64,000 nucleotides of DNA from Pseudarthrobacter chlorophenolicus (GTDB lineage: Bacteria > Actinomycetota > Actinomycetes > Actinomycetales > Micrococcaceae), in NCBI RefSeq assembly GCF_000962805.1, contig NZ_JZTW01000001.1, forward strand, positions 62,001-126,000, given 5' to 3'. The stretch's first letter is position 1, and the number at the start of each line of letters is the position of its first letter. Of the stretch, positions 8,852 to 16,009 are shown in pieces. The notes below the pieces were generated by a model that saw only the letters and a list, made by a program, of their open reading frames with translations, had not been told where the DNA came from and searched no databases. Both the position numbers and the translations under genes were made by a program.

Positions 8852-9724
8852 ATGAGCAACTCCGAACTTATTGCCGGCCTGCCCGCCAGGGTGGGTGTCC
8901 TGGGCGGTGGCCGCATGGGCGCCGGCATCGCGCACGCATTCCTGATCAAAGGTGTTCACGTCCTGGTGGTGGAGCGTGACGAGCAGTCTGCCGAGGCCGC
9001 CCGGGAACGGGTGGAGTCCGCAGCGGCCAAGAGCATCGAGCGCGGCGTCGTGGACGCAAACCTGGATGAGATGGCTTCGCGGCTGACCGTGGGCGTGGAT
9101 TATGACGCGTTCAAGGACCGCCAGCTGGTGGTCGAGGCCGTGCCGGAGGACTGGGATTTGAAGGTTTCTTCGCTGCGCGGGATCGAGGAGCGGCTGGCTC
9201 CGGAGGCGTATCTGGCGTCCAACACGTCCTCGCTCTCCGTGAACGGGCTGGCGAAGGAGCTGCAGCGGCCCGGGAACTTCCTGGGGCTGCACTTCTTCAA
9301 CCCCGTCCCCGCCTCGACCCTGATCGAAGTGGTGCTCGGCGAACAAACCGCACCGGGACTCGCTGATGCGGCGAAAAGCTGGGTGGCGGCACTGGGGAAG
9401 ACCGCCGTCGTCGTCAACGATGCTCCCGGGTTTGCGTCGTCACGGCTTGGCGTGGCGATTGCCTTGGAAGCGATGCGGATGGTGGAGGAAGGCGTGGCGT
9501 CCGCGGAGGATATCGATAACGCCATGGTCCTGGGTTACAAGCACCCCACGGGTCCGCTGCGCACCACCGACATCGTGGGCCTGGACGTGCGGCTGGGCAT
9601 CGCCGAGTACCTGCAGTCCACCCTCGGTGACCGGTTCGCCCCGCCGCAGATCCTCCGCGACAAAGTGGCCCGCGGTGAACTCGGCCGCAAGACCGGCAAG
9701 GGCTTCTTCGACTGGTCCAGCTAG
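8852..9724 (+). CDS. paaH: 3-hydroxyacyl-CoA dehydrogenase (PaaH/HbdA-like)
   Basis: NAD-dependent oxidation of a 3-hydroxyacyl-CoA, probably 3-hydroxyadipyl-CoA. The 290-residue protein has an N-terminal Rossmann motif VLGGGRMGAGIAHAF, the FFNPVP segment with the catalytic histidine just before it (LGLHFFNP), and a C-terminal dimerisation domain ending in GRKTGKGFFDW. It is a single-unit enzyme, shorter than the roughly 475-residue E. coli PaaH. Third gene of the operon; no terminator was recognised after it, and a convergent gene starts its stop at 9749. Confidence 0.85.
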   Translation: MSNSELIAGLPARVGVLGGGRMGAGIAHAFLIKGVHVLVVERDEQSAEAARERVESAAAKSIERGVVDANLDEMASRLTVGVDYDAFKDRQLVVEAVPEDWDLKVSSLRGIEERLAPEAYLASNTSSLSVNGLAKELQRPGNFLGLHFFNPVPASTLIEVVLGEQTAPGLADAAKSWVAALGKTAVVVNDAPGFASSRLGVAIALEAMRMVEEGVASAEDIDNAMVLGYKHPTGPLRTTDIVGLDVRLGIAEYLQSTLGDRFAPPQILRDKVARGELGRKTGKGFFDWSS

Positions 9725-9748
9725 GACAACCCCGGAGTGGCGTGGCGC

Positions 9749-9982
9749 CTAGTCGAAGAAGCCGACGATGTAGCCGATGAAATACAGCAGGAACAGCAGC
9801 ACGCCCGCGCCGATGGCCCCGATCCAGAAAATCTGCTGGCCCCTCCCGGAACCGGGCTGGCGGGGCTCTTGGGTGCCCGCCACCGAGCCTTCCCCGGGCG
9901 GGGTTTCGCCCGGGGGAACTCCGCCGCCGGGTTCCAGTCCGGTGATCTTGTCGTCTTCCGGGTCCGGATTGGTTCCTGACAC
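9749..9982 (-). CDS. DUF6480 family small membrane protein
   Basis: 77-residue protein with a hydrophilic Pro/Gly-rich N-terminus containing LEPGGGVPPGETPPGEG and one C-terminal transmembrane helix of about 22 residues. This arrangement matches the actinobacterial DUF6480 family, whose function is unknown. It starts with GTG at 9982, preceded by GGGAG at a good distance. It is convergent with the hydroxyacyl-CoA dehydrogenase gene, 24 bp away. Confidence 0.78.
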   Translation of the reverse strand: MSGTNPDPEDDKITGLEPGGGVPPGETPPGEGSVAGTQEPRQPGSGRGQQIFWIGAIGAGVLLFLLYFIGYIVGFFD

Positions 9983-10055
9983 GTTAACTCCCTTGCTCGC
10001 GGTCTGGGGCTTTCCCAGCGTAACCGGCCCGGCTGGTTGGTCCTAGGCTGGTGCA

Positions 10056-10664
10056 GTGACTTTCCTTGAACCCCTTACCCTGACCGGCCGGTACGTAATC
10101 CTCGAGCCCCTCGACCCAGCCCACCACGACGGGCTGGTGCGGGCGGCCGAGGACGGCGAGCTGTGGAAACTCTGGTACACCTCCGTGCCGTCTCCAGCCG
10201 GGATGGCGGGCGAGATCAGGCGCCGCCTGACGCTACAGGAGCAGGGGTCCATGCTGCCGTTCACCACGCGGCTGATCGACCCGGAGACCGGCGGCCCGGG
10301 TCGCATCATCGGCATGACCACCTATATGAATATCGACGCCGGCACTCCCCGCGTGGAGATCGGTTCCACGTGGAATGCGGCGTCAGCGCAGGGGAGCGGA
10401 ACGAATCCTGACTCCAAGCTCCTGCTGCTGCGGCACGCGTTCGAGACGCTGGGCTGCCCGGCCGTGGAGTTCCGCACGCACTGGCTGAACCACCAGTCCC
10501 GCGAGGCCATCGCCCGGCTGGGCGCCAAGCAGGACGGGGTCCTCCGCAGCCACTCCCGGACCAGCGACGGCCTGCTGCGTGACACCGTGGTGTTCTCCAT
10601 CCTGGAACACGAATGGCCCATGGTCCGCGCCGGGCTCGAATACCGGCTGGACCGGCGCGGGTAG
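10056..10664 (+). CDS. GNAT family N-acetyltransferase (RimJ/RimL-like)
   Basis: 202-residue cytosolic acetyltransferase. The N-terminus (LTLTGRYVILEPLDPAHH) and the central GRIIGMTTYMNID and RVEIGSTWN strands match RimJ/RimL-type GNAT proteins, as does the late HWLNHQSREAIARLGA helix. The acetyl-CoA loop is degenerate (SAQGSGTNPDSK), as is common in this subgroup. Start is GTG at 10056. The acceptor is unknown. It is convergent with the esterase gene at 10679. Confidence 0.83.
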   Translation: MTFLEPLTLTGRYVILEPLDPAHHDGLVRAAEDGELWKLWYTSVPSPAGMAGEIRRRLTLQEQGSMLPFTTRLIDPETGGPGRIIGMTTYMNIDAGTPRVEIGSTWNAASAQGSGTNPDSKLLLLRHAFETLGCPAVEFRTHWLNHQSREAIARLGAKQDGVLRSHSRTSDGLLRDTVVFSILEHEWPMVRAGLEYRLDRRG

Positions 10665-10678
10665 GGAGATGGCTGCGG

Positions 10679-11566
10679 CTAGGGGCGTGCCAGTTTGTTG
10701 AGGTCCACCGCTTCGGACAGCGCGTCGACGTAAGCCTGGTGGCCGGCAGCGGTTGGATGGAAGTTTTGCAGGGAGAAGGGATCTGCCGGGTTGAAGTTGA
10801 TCCACGGATAGGCGGAGTTAACCGCGTGGTTTTCGAAGGCTTGCGTGACGTCGACATATACCGCTTTGGCCTTCACCCTCGGGGCATCGGTGGCTTGGGC
10901 AATGGCGCTGTCAAGGGCCAGCGTGCCTGCGTTGACCAGCTTTTGCGCGTCCCTGCCCAGCAGTGTCTGCCGGCCGTAGGGATCGAACAGGAGCGGATAG
11001 CCGAAGACCGCTATGGTGGCGTGCGGAGCAGCCTTGCGAATGGCAGTCAGGGCTTCCACCAGGCTGGCCTGCATGGCGGGGAACTTGGCCTTGACTGCCT
11101 GTACTGCCTGCGCACAGACGTCGAGCGGTGATCCTGCACAGGCTTTCAGCGGCATGGTGAAGTCAATGTCGTTCGCACCCGCGGTCACGGTGACCAGTTC
11201 GGTCCGGACAGAGAGTGTGCCGGACGCCGTCAGGGCGGCAATCTGCTCCAGCACGCTGGGTGCAGTGTCGGCCGGTTTGTCAATGATGACCGCCCCCGCG
11301 CATGCTGCGTTCGTGCTGCTGTCGTCCACCATGGGCAGGGCTTTAAGCAGGGTCACGTACCCGCCGTTGGTCTGGGTGCAGGACGAAAGTGTGGTGTACC
11401 CGGCTCCGATACCGGCCGTGTACGAGTCGCCCACCGCCACAAGGTCCACATCCTTGTCCGGCGGCGCCGCTCCGGCGGGAAGGGCCGTGGAACCAAGTGC
11501 CATGGCCAGGGCGGCGAGGCTGGCCGCGAAAGCAGTGCGCCGCCGTCGTAATGCTGTAGTGCCCAT
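10679..11566 (-). CDS. secreted SGNH/GDSL-type hydrolase
   Basis: Exported esterase or lipase of 295 residues. An arginine-rich N-terminus and a hydrophobic core end in an AGA-type signal cleavage site near residue 34. Block I is VGDSYTAG with the nucleophile serine, block III is TAGANDIDF, and block V is NFHPTAAGH with the catalytic histidine. Several cysteines probably form disulphides, as in Streptomyces lipases of this family. The ATG at 11566 follows GGGAGA; an upstream in-frame start adds 14 residues without a ribosome site. Substrate unknown. Confidence 0.85.
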   Translation of the reverse strand: MGTTALRRRRTAFAASLAALAMALGSTALPAGAAPPDKDVDLVAVGDSYTAGIGAGYTTLSSCTQTNGGYVTLLKALPMVDDSSTNAACAGAVIIDKPADTAPSVLEQIAALTASGTLSVRTELVTVTAGANDIDFTMPLKACAGSPLDVCAQAVQAVKAKFPAMQASLVEALTAIRKAAPHATIAVFGYPLLFDPYGRQTLLGRDAQKLVNAGTLALDSAIAQATDAPRVKAKAVYVDVTQAFENHAVNSAYPWINFNPADPFSLQNFHPTAAGHQAYVDALSEAVDLNKLARP

Positions 11567-11723
11567 CGCAGATCTCCCTTGAACATGCCCCGGAGCGGGG
11601 ACAGACACATGTGAGGCTACGCCAGGCCAAGGTCCGTTTCATCCGTGCCCGGTACCCACCTTTCGCAGTTCCCGTACCTGTTTGTGACATGCGGGGTTCA
11701 CAGGCTTGTGGTTAGCTGTGCGG

Positions 11724-12443
11724 ATGAAGAAAGCTGGCGGACCCATGGACTGGGATGGTGCTGTCAATGCGTGGCATGTTGCCGGCGGCGTGTACCGCAT
11801 GGGCCGGCGGGAATGGCTCACGGAAGACGGCTGGCGGCAGGCCTACGACGACGGCGTCCGTACGGTGGTGGATCTCCGTAACGCGGCAGAAGCCCGGCGC
11901 CGGGACACCGATCCTGTGGTTCCGGCGGCTGCGCTGCAGGGCCTGGCTGTGGTGTCGGCTCCTACAGAGGAGGCCAATCACGAGCAGTTTGCCGCGCTGA
12001 CCGGCCCCTACCTGAACGACCCCGCTTACTACGCGGACAACGCCCGGCTGTTCCCGGACAGGATCGTGGGAGTCTTCCGCGCCCTCGCAGTCGCCGCAGG
12101 CCGGGGGAGCGTGGTGCTGCACTGCGCTGCCGGCCGCGACCGCAGCGGCCTGGTGGCCGCCATGGTGCAGGACCTTGCGGGGGACTCGGACCACCAGATC
12201 GCCGAAGGCTACCGGCGCGCAGCACGCGGCATCAACGAGCGGTACCGGACCCATGGGCCGCCGCACAGCCGGGAACGCTACCTTGCCGACGACGAACTGG
12301 CGCCGCTGCTGGATCAGCGCGGGAAAGCGGTGGTGGACTTCGTCCGGACCCTGGACACCCGTGGCTACCTCCTGAAGAACGGACTCAGCGACGCCGAACT
12401 CGACGCAGTGCTGTCCCTGTGTGGAGCGGGTGTGGCCCGATGA
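11724..12443 (+). CDS. tyrosine-protein phosphatase (dual-specificity-like)
   Basis: Cytosolic phosphatase of about 239 residues. The CX5R signature is HCAAGRDRSG near residues 133-142, with an upstream VVDLRNAAEAR segment typical of bacterial tyrosine/phosphoinositide phosphatases such as MptpB. The start is uncertain: ATG 11724 is used, but ATG 11745 (MDWDGAVNAW) is equally plausible and neither has a strong ribosome site. Its stop overlaps the ATG of the next gene by four bases, so it is translationally coupled to a cell-wall protease. Confidence 0.8.
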   Translation: MKKAGGPMDWDGAVNAWHVAGGVYRMGRREWLTEDGWRQAYDDGVRTVVDLRNAAEARRRDTDPVVPAAALQGLAVVSAPTEEANHEQFAALTGPYLNDPAYYADNARLFPDRIVGVFRALAVAAGRGSVVLHCAAGRDRSGLVAAMVQDLAGDSDHQIAEGYRRAARGINERYRTHGPPHSRERYLADDELAPLLDQRGKAVVDFVRTLDTRGYLLKNGLSDAELDAVLSLCGAGVAR

Positions 12444-14572
12444 CCCCGGCGTCAGTGCGCAGGTACCTCTCCCTGGGTGCCGTTGCAGGCATCCTGGCGT
12501 CCTCGGCCTACATGGCTGCGCCAGCCTGGGCTGCCGATGGTCAGGCCGCAGCCACCGACTCAACGGAGGTGCCCGCCGGTACTTCTGGGGGTGGACAACC
12601 AACCGCTGGAACACAGGGCTCCGGCCTGTCGGAGGAAGCCCTCGACGACGCCGTCCAGCGGGACCTCGGACTCACCCCTGGGCAGTTCGCCGCTGCCGGT
12701 GAGCTCGGCGCCCAGGCGGCAGCCGCGGCAGCCCAGTTGCGTGACGTCCCCGGTTACGCCGGGATCCGGCTGGACGACGGTCACGTGGTGGTCACCGGAT
12801 CCGGTCCGGATTTCCTCGCCAAAGTCGCAGCGCTGGCCGGCACACTTCCGGACCTCGCCGTGGAAGCCCCGCAGGCCCGGCGTGCCAACGGAGGCGCAGA
12901 ACCGTCCGGCGGGCTAGCTGATGGCTCGCAGCTGGCGGTCAGCACCGAGCAGCTCTTTCAGGCGTACGTGCGCGACGTCGGTCCCGAAGGCCTGCAGGCA
13001 ATCATGGCCGCGGACGGGAAGTTCGTCATCCGCACCGGGGCGCTGAACGTACCCGAGGCAGCGGGACCGTCCGGTGCTGTGGTGGTTGAGGCAACAACCG
13101 CCGAAGCAGCAACCGCGCCGGGAACGACGCCGGCCGGCGGCTCCGGGAGGGTCTCGCCGGCTGATTTCGTGGCCCGGTACGCCAACGTGGAGCTCGACGG
13201 TGCCGCTCCCCTCAGGTCCGAAGCCGATGTACCCGGCGGCGTGGGCTACATCGCCGATACCGGCTGGATCTGCTCCACCGGGTTCTCCGCCTTCGACCCC
13301 GCCGGACTGCCTGCCGTCCTCAGCGCAGGGCACTGCGCCTCGGACGGGCAGGCGGCAACGGCAACCCTGGAGTTCCAGTTCGTCCGGAAGGACCAGCTGG
13401 GCGACTTCGGGTTCAGCCAGTTCGGCGGACCCGGAAACTCCCGGATTATCGAGAACCCCGTGGACCCCGACAAACCCGGAAACGTGGGCACGGACATCTC
13501 GGTGATCCACAACATCCCGAAGGGCCTGGATCCGCTGCCCGCCGCCAGTACCTGGGGCGATCCTTCGCAGCCAGGCCCGGACGTGAAGATCATCGGCACC
13601 GCCGCTCCTGTTCTGGGCATGCCCATCTGCCGCTCCGGCCGGACCTCGGCCTGGTCCTGCGGCACAGTGGACGCCGTGGGAATCTTCGTGGTGCCCGGCC
13701 CGGACTTCGCAGCAGACCCCACAGACCTCCGCGCCTTCCGCGGATTCCTCTCCTACGGTGTCCAATCCAGCGGCGGCGACTCCGGAGGCCCCTACGTCAG
13801 CGGCAACTACGCCGTGGGAACGCACGCCGCCGGTGACGCGCCCCCCGCGCCAGGGGAGCCGGCTCCCGAAAACTTCGCCGTGGGGGCCACCCTCTCGGAA
13901 AGCCTGGCCGTCCTCCCCGGCTACCAGCTGGAACTGTTCCTCAACAAGCCGGCCGTCAGCTCGCCCGCCCCTGGCGGAACCTACGAACCAGGGCAGGCCA
14001 TCAACGGCAACGTCCCGGCAGCCCCGGCCTCCGCCGTCGCCGCAGGCTCCACGGTCAGGATCACGGTTGAGGGCGAGGACCCGGTGGAGGCTCCGGTGGA
14101 CGCCGCGGGCAACTGGAGCTTCACCGCACCGGAAAGCAACGGCGCCCTCCGCTTCACGGCCGAGACAGCTAACGGCTTCAGCACATCGGGCGCCGCTGAG
14201 TTTGAGTTCGCCAAGGCAACCGCTCAGCCGCCTGCGCCGGAGCAGCCTGCCCCCGGCAACCCGGGTCCCGTTGTTCCTGCCCCCGAACCGCCCGCACCGG
14301 AACAACCCAATCCAGTGCCCGCGGACCCGGCAGCCGTTCCAGCCGCTCCCGCTGACCCCGCCCCGGCTGTGCCAGCCCCCGCGGCGCCGCAGCCGCCCGC
14401 GGCAGCCGGCATCGTCGTCGTACCTTTCGATGCCGGTCCGGGCCCGGCCGACCTGGCGAACACCGGAGCCTCGGGGCTGGTTCCCGCAGCCCTCGCAGCG
14501 GCCGCGGTGCTCGCCGTCGGGGTCATACTGACAGTCCTGGTGCGCCGCAGGGGCCGGCGTCCGGCCAAATAA
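12440..14572 (+). CDS. secreted S1 family serine protease with LANTG wall anchor
   Basis: 710-residue exported protease. Residues 1-32 form a signal peptide ending AWA. A pro-region follows, then an alpha-lytic/streptogrisin-like catalytic domain with His298 (SAGHC), Asp352 (TDISVIHN) and Ser448 (GGDSGGPY). After it comes an Ig-like domain near 505-600, a long Pro/Ala-rich linker, and a C-terminal LANTG motif at 672-676 followed by a transmembrane helix and RRRGRRPAK. LAxTG fits class E sortases, so the enzyme is probably displayed on the peptidoglycan. ATGA overlap with the phosphatase gene. Substrate is unknown. Confidence 0.87.
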   Translation: MTPASVRRYLSLGAVAGILASSAYMAAPAWAADGQAAATDSTEVPAGTSGGGQPTAGTQGSGLSEEALDDAVQRDLGLTPGQFAAAGELGAQAAAAAAQLRDVPGYAGIRLDDGHVVVTGSGPDFLAKVAALAGTLPDLAVEAPQARRANGGAEPSGGLADGSQLAVSTEQLFQAYVRDVGPEGLQAIMAADGKFVIRTGALNVPEAAGPSGAVVVEATTAEAATAPGTTPAGGSGRVSPADFVARYANVELDGAAPLRSEADVPGGVGYIADTGWICSTGFSAFDPAGLPAVLSAGHCASDGQAATATLEFQFVRKDQLGDFGFSQFGGPGNSRIIENPVDPDKPGNVGTDISVIHNIPKGLDPLPAASTWGDPSQPGPDVKIIGTAAPVLGMPICRSGRTSAWSCGTVDAVGIFVVPGPDFAADPTDLRAFRGFLSYGVQSSGGDSGGPYVSGNYAVGTHAAGDAPPAPGEPAPENFAVGATLSESLAVLPGYQLELFLNKPAVSSPAPGGTYEPGQAINGNVPAAPASAVAAGSTVRITVEGEDPVEAPVDAAGNWSFTAPESNGALRFTAETANGFSTSGAAEFEFAKATAQPPAPEQPAPGNPGPVVPAPEPPAPEQPNPVPADPAAVPAAPADPAPAVPAPAAPQPPAAAGIVVVPFDAGPGPADLANTGASGLVPAALAAAAVLAVGVILTVLVRRRGRRPAK

Positions 14573-14576
14573 ACAG

Positions 14577-14613
14577 CGGAAGGGCGGGATGCGTAAAGCA
14601 CCCCGCCCTTCCG
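14577..14613. terminator. 12-bp hairpin after protease gene
   Basis: CGGAAGGGCGGG at 14577-14588 pairs with 14602-14613 around a 13-base loop, five bases after the protease stop. It lies between convergent genes and may serve both. Confidence 0.7.
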
Positions 14614-14638
14614 GCATAGATAGCGGTTTGGCTGGCGG

Positions 14639-15346
14639 TCAGTGGCGGCCGTGCCACCGCTTTTCGCCGTCAACCACCTGCACCGCCACGCCCAGGGTGC
14701 CGTCAGCCAGGCTTCCCCACGCATAGACGATGGTGTTCTTCCCGCCCTCGACGGTGACGTCCGCCGGGCCGATCACGGGATCGGTGGTGCCGGCCGCAGC
14801 CACCGAAGCCGAGTAGGTGCCAGCCTTGAGCTTCAGCGTGGCCTCGTCAGGATTGCTCAGGCCTTCGACGATTGCTTTCCCGCCGGCCAGGACGTCGACG
14901 GCGGGAGCTGCCGCTACGTGCCGGACCGTCAGTTTGCCCTTGCGGTCGTTGCGGGGAGCCCTGGTGTCGTTGTCGAAGAGCGTAGCGGTGGGGGCACCAT
15001 CGGCACTGAGGTGGGCAACGGCGGTGTAGTTGCCGCCTTCTTCGAGCTCCACGTCCACAGGCCCGATGACAGGATTGTCGGCACTGGTGGCGTCGGCGGC
15101 GGTGATGGCGATCTGGTAGTCGCCGGCGGCCAGTTCCAGCGGCCCTGCCAGGGTGCCGGGCTTGAAGTCATCCAGCGTGAGGGCCCCGTTAACCCACACA
15201 TCCACGGTCAGGCCGGGAACGCCGTGCAGGACGGACAGCTGGGCGGGATCGTCGTCATGGTGCCATCCGCCGGCATTGGCGGGGGCGGCAAAGGCCAGCG
15301 AAGCGGCAAGTGAAAGTGCTCCGGCGGCGTAACCCATTTTGCGCAT
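14639..15346 (-). CDS. secreted DUF4397 domain protein
   Basis: 235-residue exported protein with a signal peptide ending near ANAGG (residue 27). Two tandem beta-sandwich units follow, each starting with a VxHxxPxxxVDV-type strand (LSVLHGVPGLTVDVWVNG and LTVRHVAAAPAVDVLAGG), as in DUF4397. These domains occur in surface or extracellular proteins of Gram-positives; role unknown. AAGGAG precedes the ATG. It is convergent with the LANTG protease, and a surface location for both is consistent but not proof of a link. Confidence 0.85.
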   Translation of the reverse strand: MRKMGYAAGALSLAASLAFAAPANAGGWHHDDDPAQLSVLHGVPGLTVDVWVNGALTLDDFKPGTLAGPLELAAGDYQIAITAADATSADNPVIGPVDVELEEGGNYTAVAHLSADGAPTATLFDNDTRAPRNDRKGKLTVRHVAAAPAVDVLAGGKAIVEGLSNPDEATLKLKAGTYSASVAAAGTTDPVIGPADVTVEGGKNTIVYAWGSLADGTLGVAVQVVDGEKRWHGRH

Positions 15347-15451
15347 GTCAAACTCCTTGATGGATGCCCGGTGGCCGGGCTGTTTGTACTTACGCGGTTA
15401 ATACCTCGGGAACGGCGTTCTTGGATGCAGGGCCGGGAACATTCTTGTGGC

Positions 15452-15883
15452 CTAGTGTTTGTGCTTCCTCAGCAGGTTGGTGATGCGCAGGGTGCAGAGC
15501 CGCTGGCCGGCCTCGTTGGTGATGAGGACTTCATGCGTGGTCAGTGTGCCGCCCAGGTGGATGGGCGTAGCCGTGATGGTGATCTGGCCTTCCCGGGCCG
15601 AGCGGTGGTGCGTCGCGGAGACGTCCACGCCCACCGCCGTCTTGCCCATGGTGCTGGCGTGGATCACCGCCGCCCAGGACCCTACGGCTTCGCCCACCGC
15701 CAGCGAAGCGCCACCGTGCAGCAGGCCGAAGGACTGCCGGTTCCCTTCCACGGGCATGGTGGCGACTACCCGCTCCACGGACTCCTCCAGGATCTTCACC
15801 CCCATCTTCTCGTCGAGCTCACCGAGGGTGATCTTCCACAGTTCATGCTCTGTGGGGGAGTGGTGCGGGGCGGCGTCGCTCAT
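15452..15883 (-). CDS. hotdog-fold acyl-CoA thioesterase (MenI-like)
   Basis: 143-residue hotdog thioesterase. The segment GLLHGGASLAVGEAVGS with its catalytic glutamate, and the later SATHHRSAREGQITITATPIHLG region, resemble MenI (1,4-dihydroxy-2-naphthoyl-CoA hydrolase) and EntH more than classical PaaI. The ATG at 15883 has AGGAGA just upstream; longer in-frame starts would run into the operator. It is divergent from paaZ and shares a PaaR-like site with it, so a CoA-salvage role in aromatic catabolism is as likely as menaquinone synthesis. Confidence 0.8.
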   Translation of the reverse strand: MSDAAPHHSPTEHELWKITLGELDEKMGVKILEESVERVVATMPVEGNRQSFGLLHGGASLAVGEAVGSWAAVIHASTMGKTAVGVDVSATHHRSAREGQITITATPIHLGGTLTTHEVLITNEAGQRLCTLRITNLLRKHKH

Positions 15884-15929
15884 GTGCTCTCCTAGTGCGC
15901 AGCGGGGACATTCCTGTATGGTACTTATA

Positions 15930-15951
15930 TTACCGAACGGACGGTCAGTAA
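15930..15951. promoter_or_regulatory. PaaR-type TetR operator between thioesterase gene and paaZ
   Basis: 22-bp palindrome with the same half-sites, TTACnGAnCG and CGnTCnGTAA, as the site at 6731. It lies 47 bp before the thioesterase start and 59 bp before paaZ, next to an A/T-rich -10-like stretch (TACTTATAT, 15922-15930). It could control both directions. Confidence 0.8.
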
Positions 15952-16009
15952 TCATTGCTGTATCCACTGCCCGTTTGTCTGCCCCTTTTGTTGGAAGGAC
16001 CCGTCAACG

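Noticed and set aside
7325-9346. Long open frame on the minus strand over the thiolase operon (673 codons)
   Set aside because: It is antisense to three intact paa genes with clear active sites, has no ribosome site or known domain, and results from high third-position GC.
12914-14617. Long minus-strand frame over the protease gene
   Set aside because: Gly/Arg-rich translation with no domains; the plus strand has a complete S1 triad and LANTG anchor.
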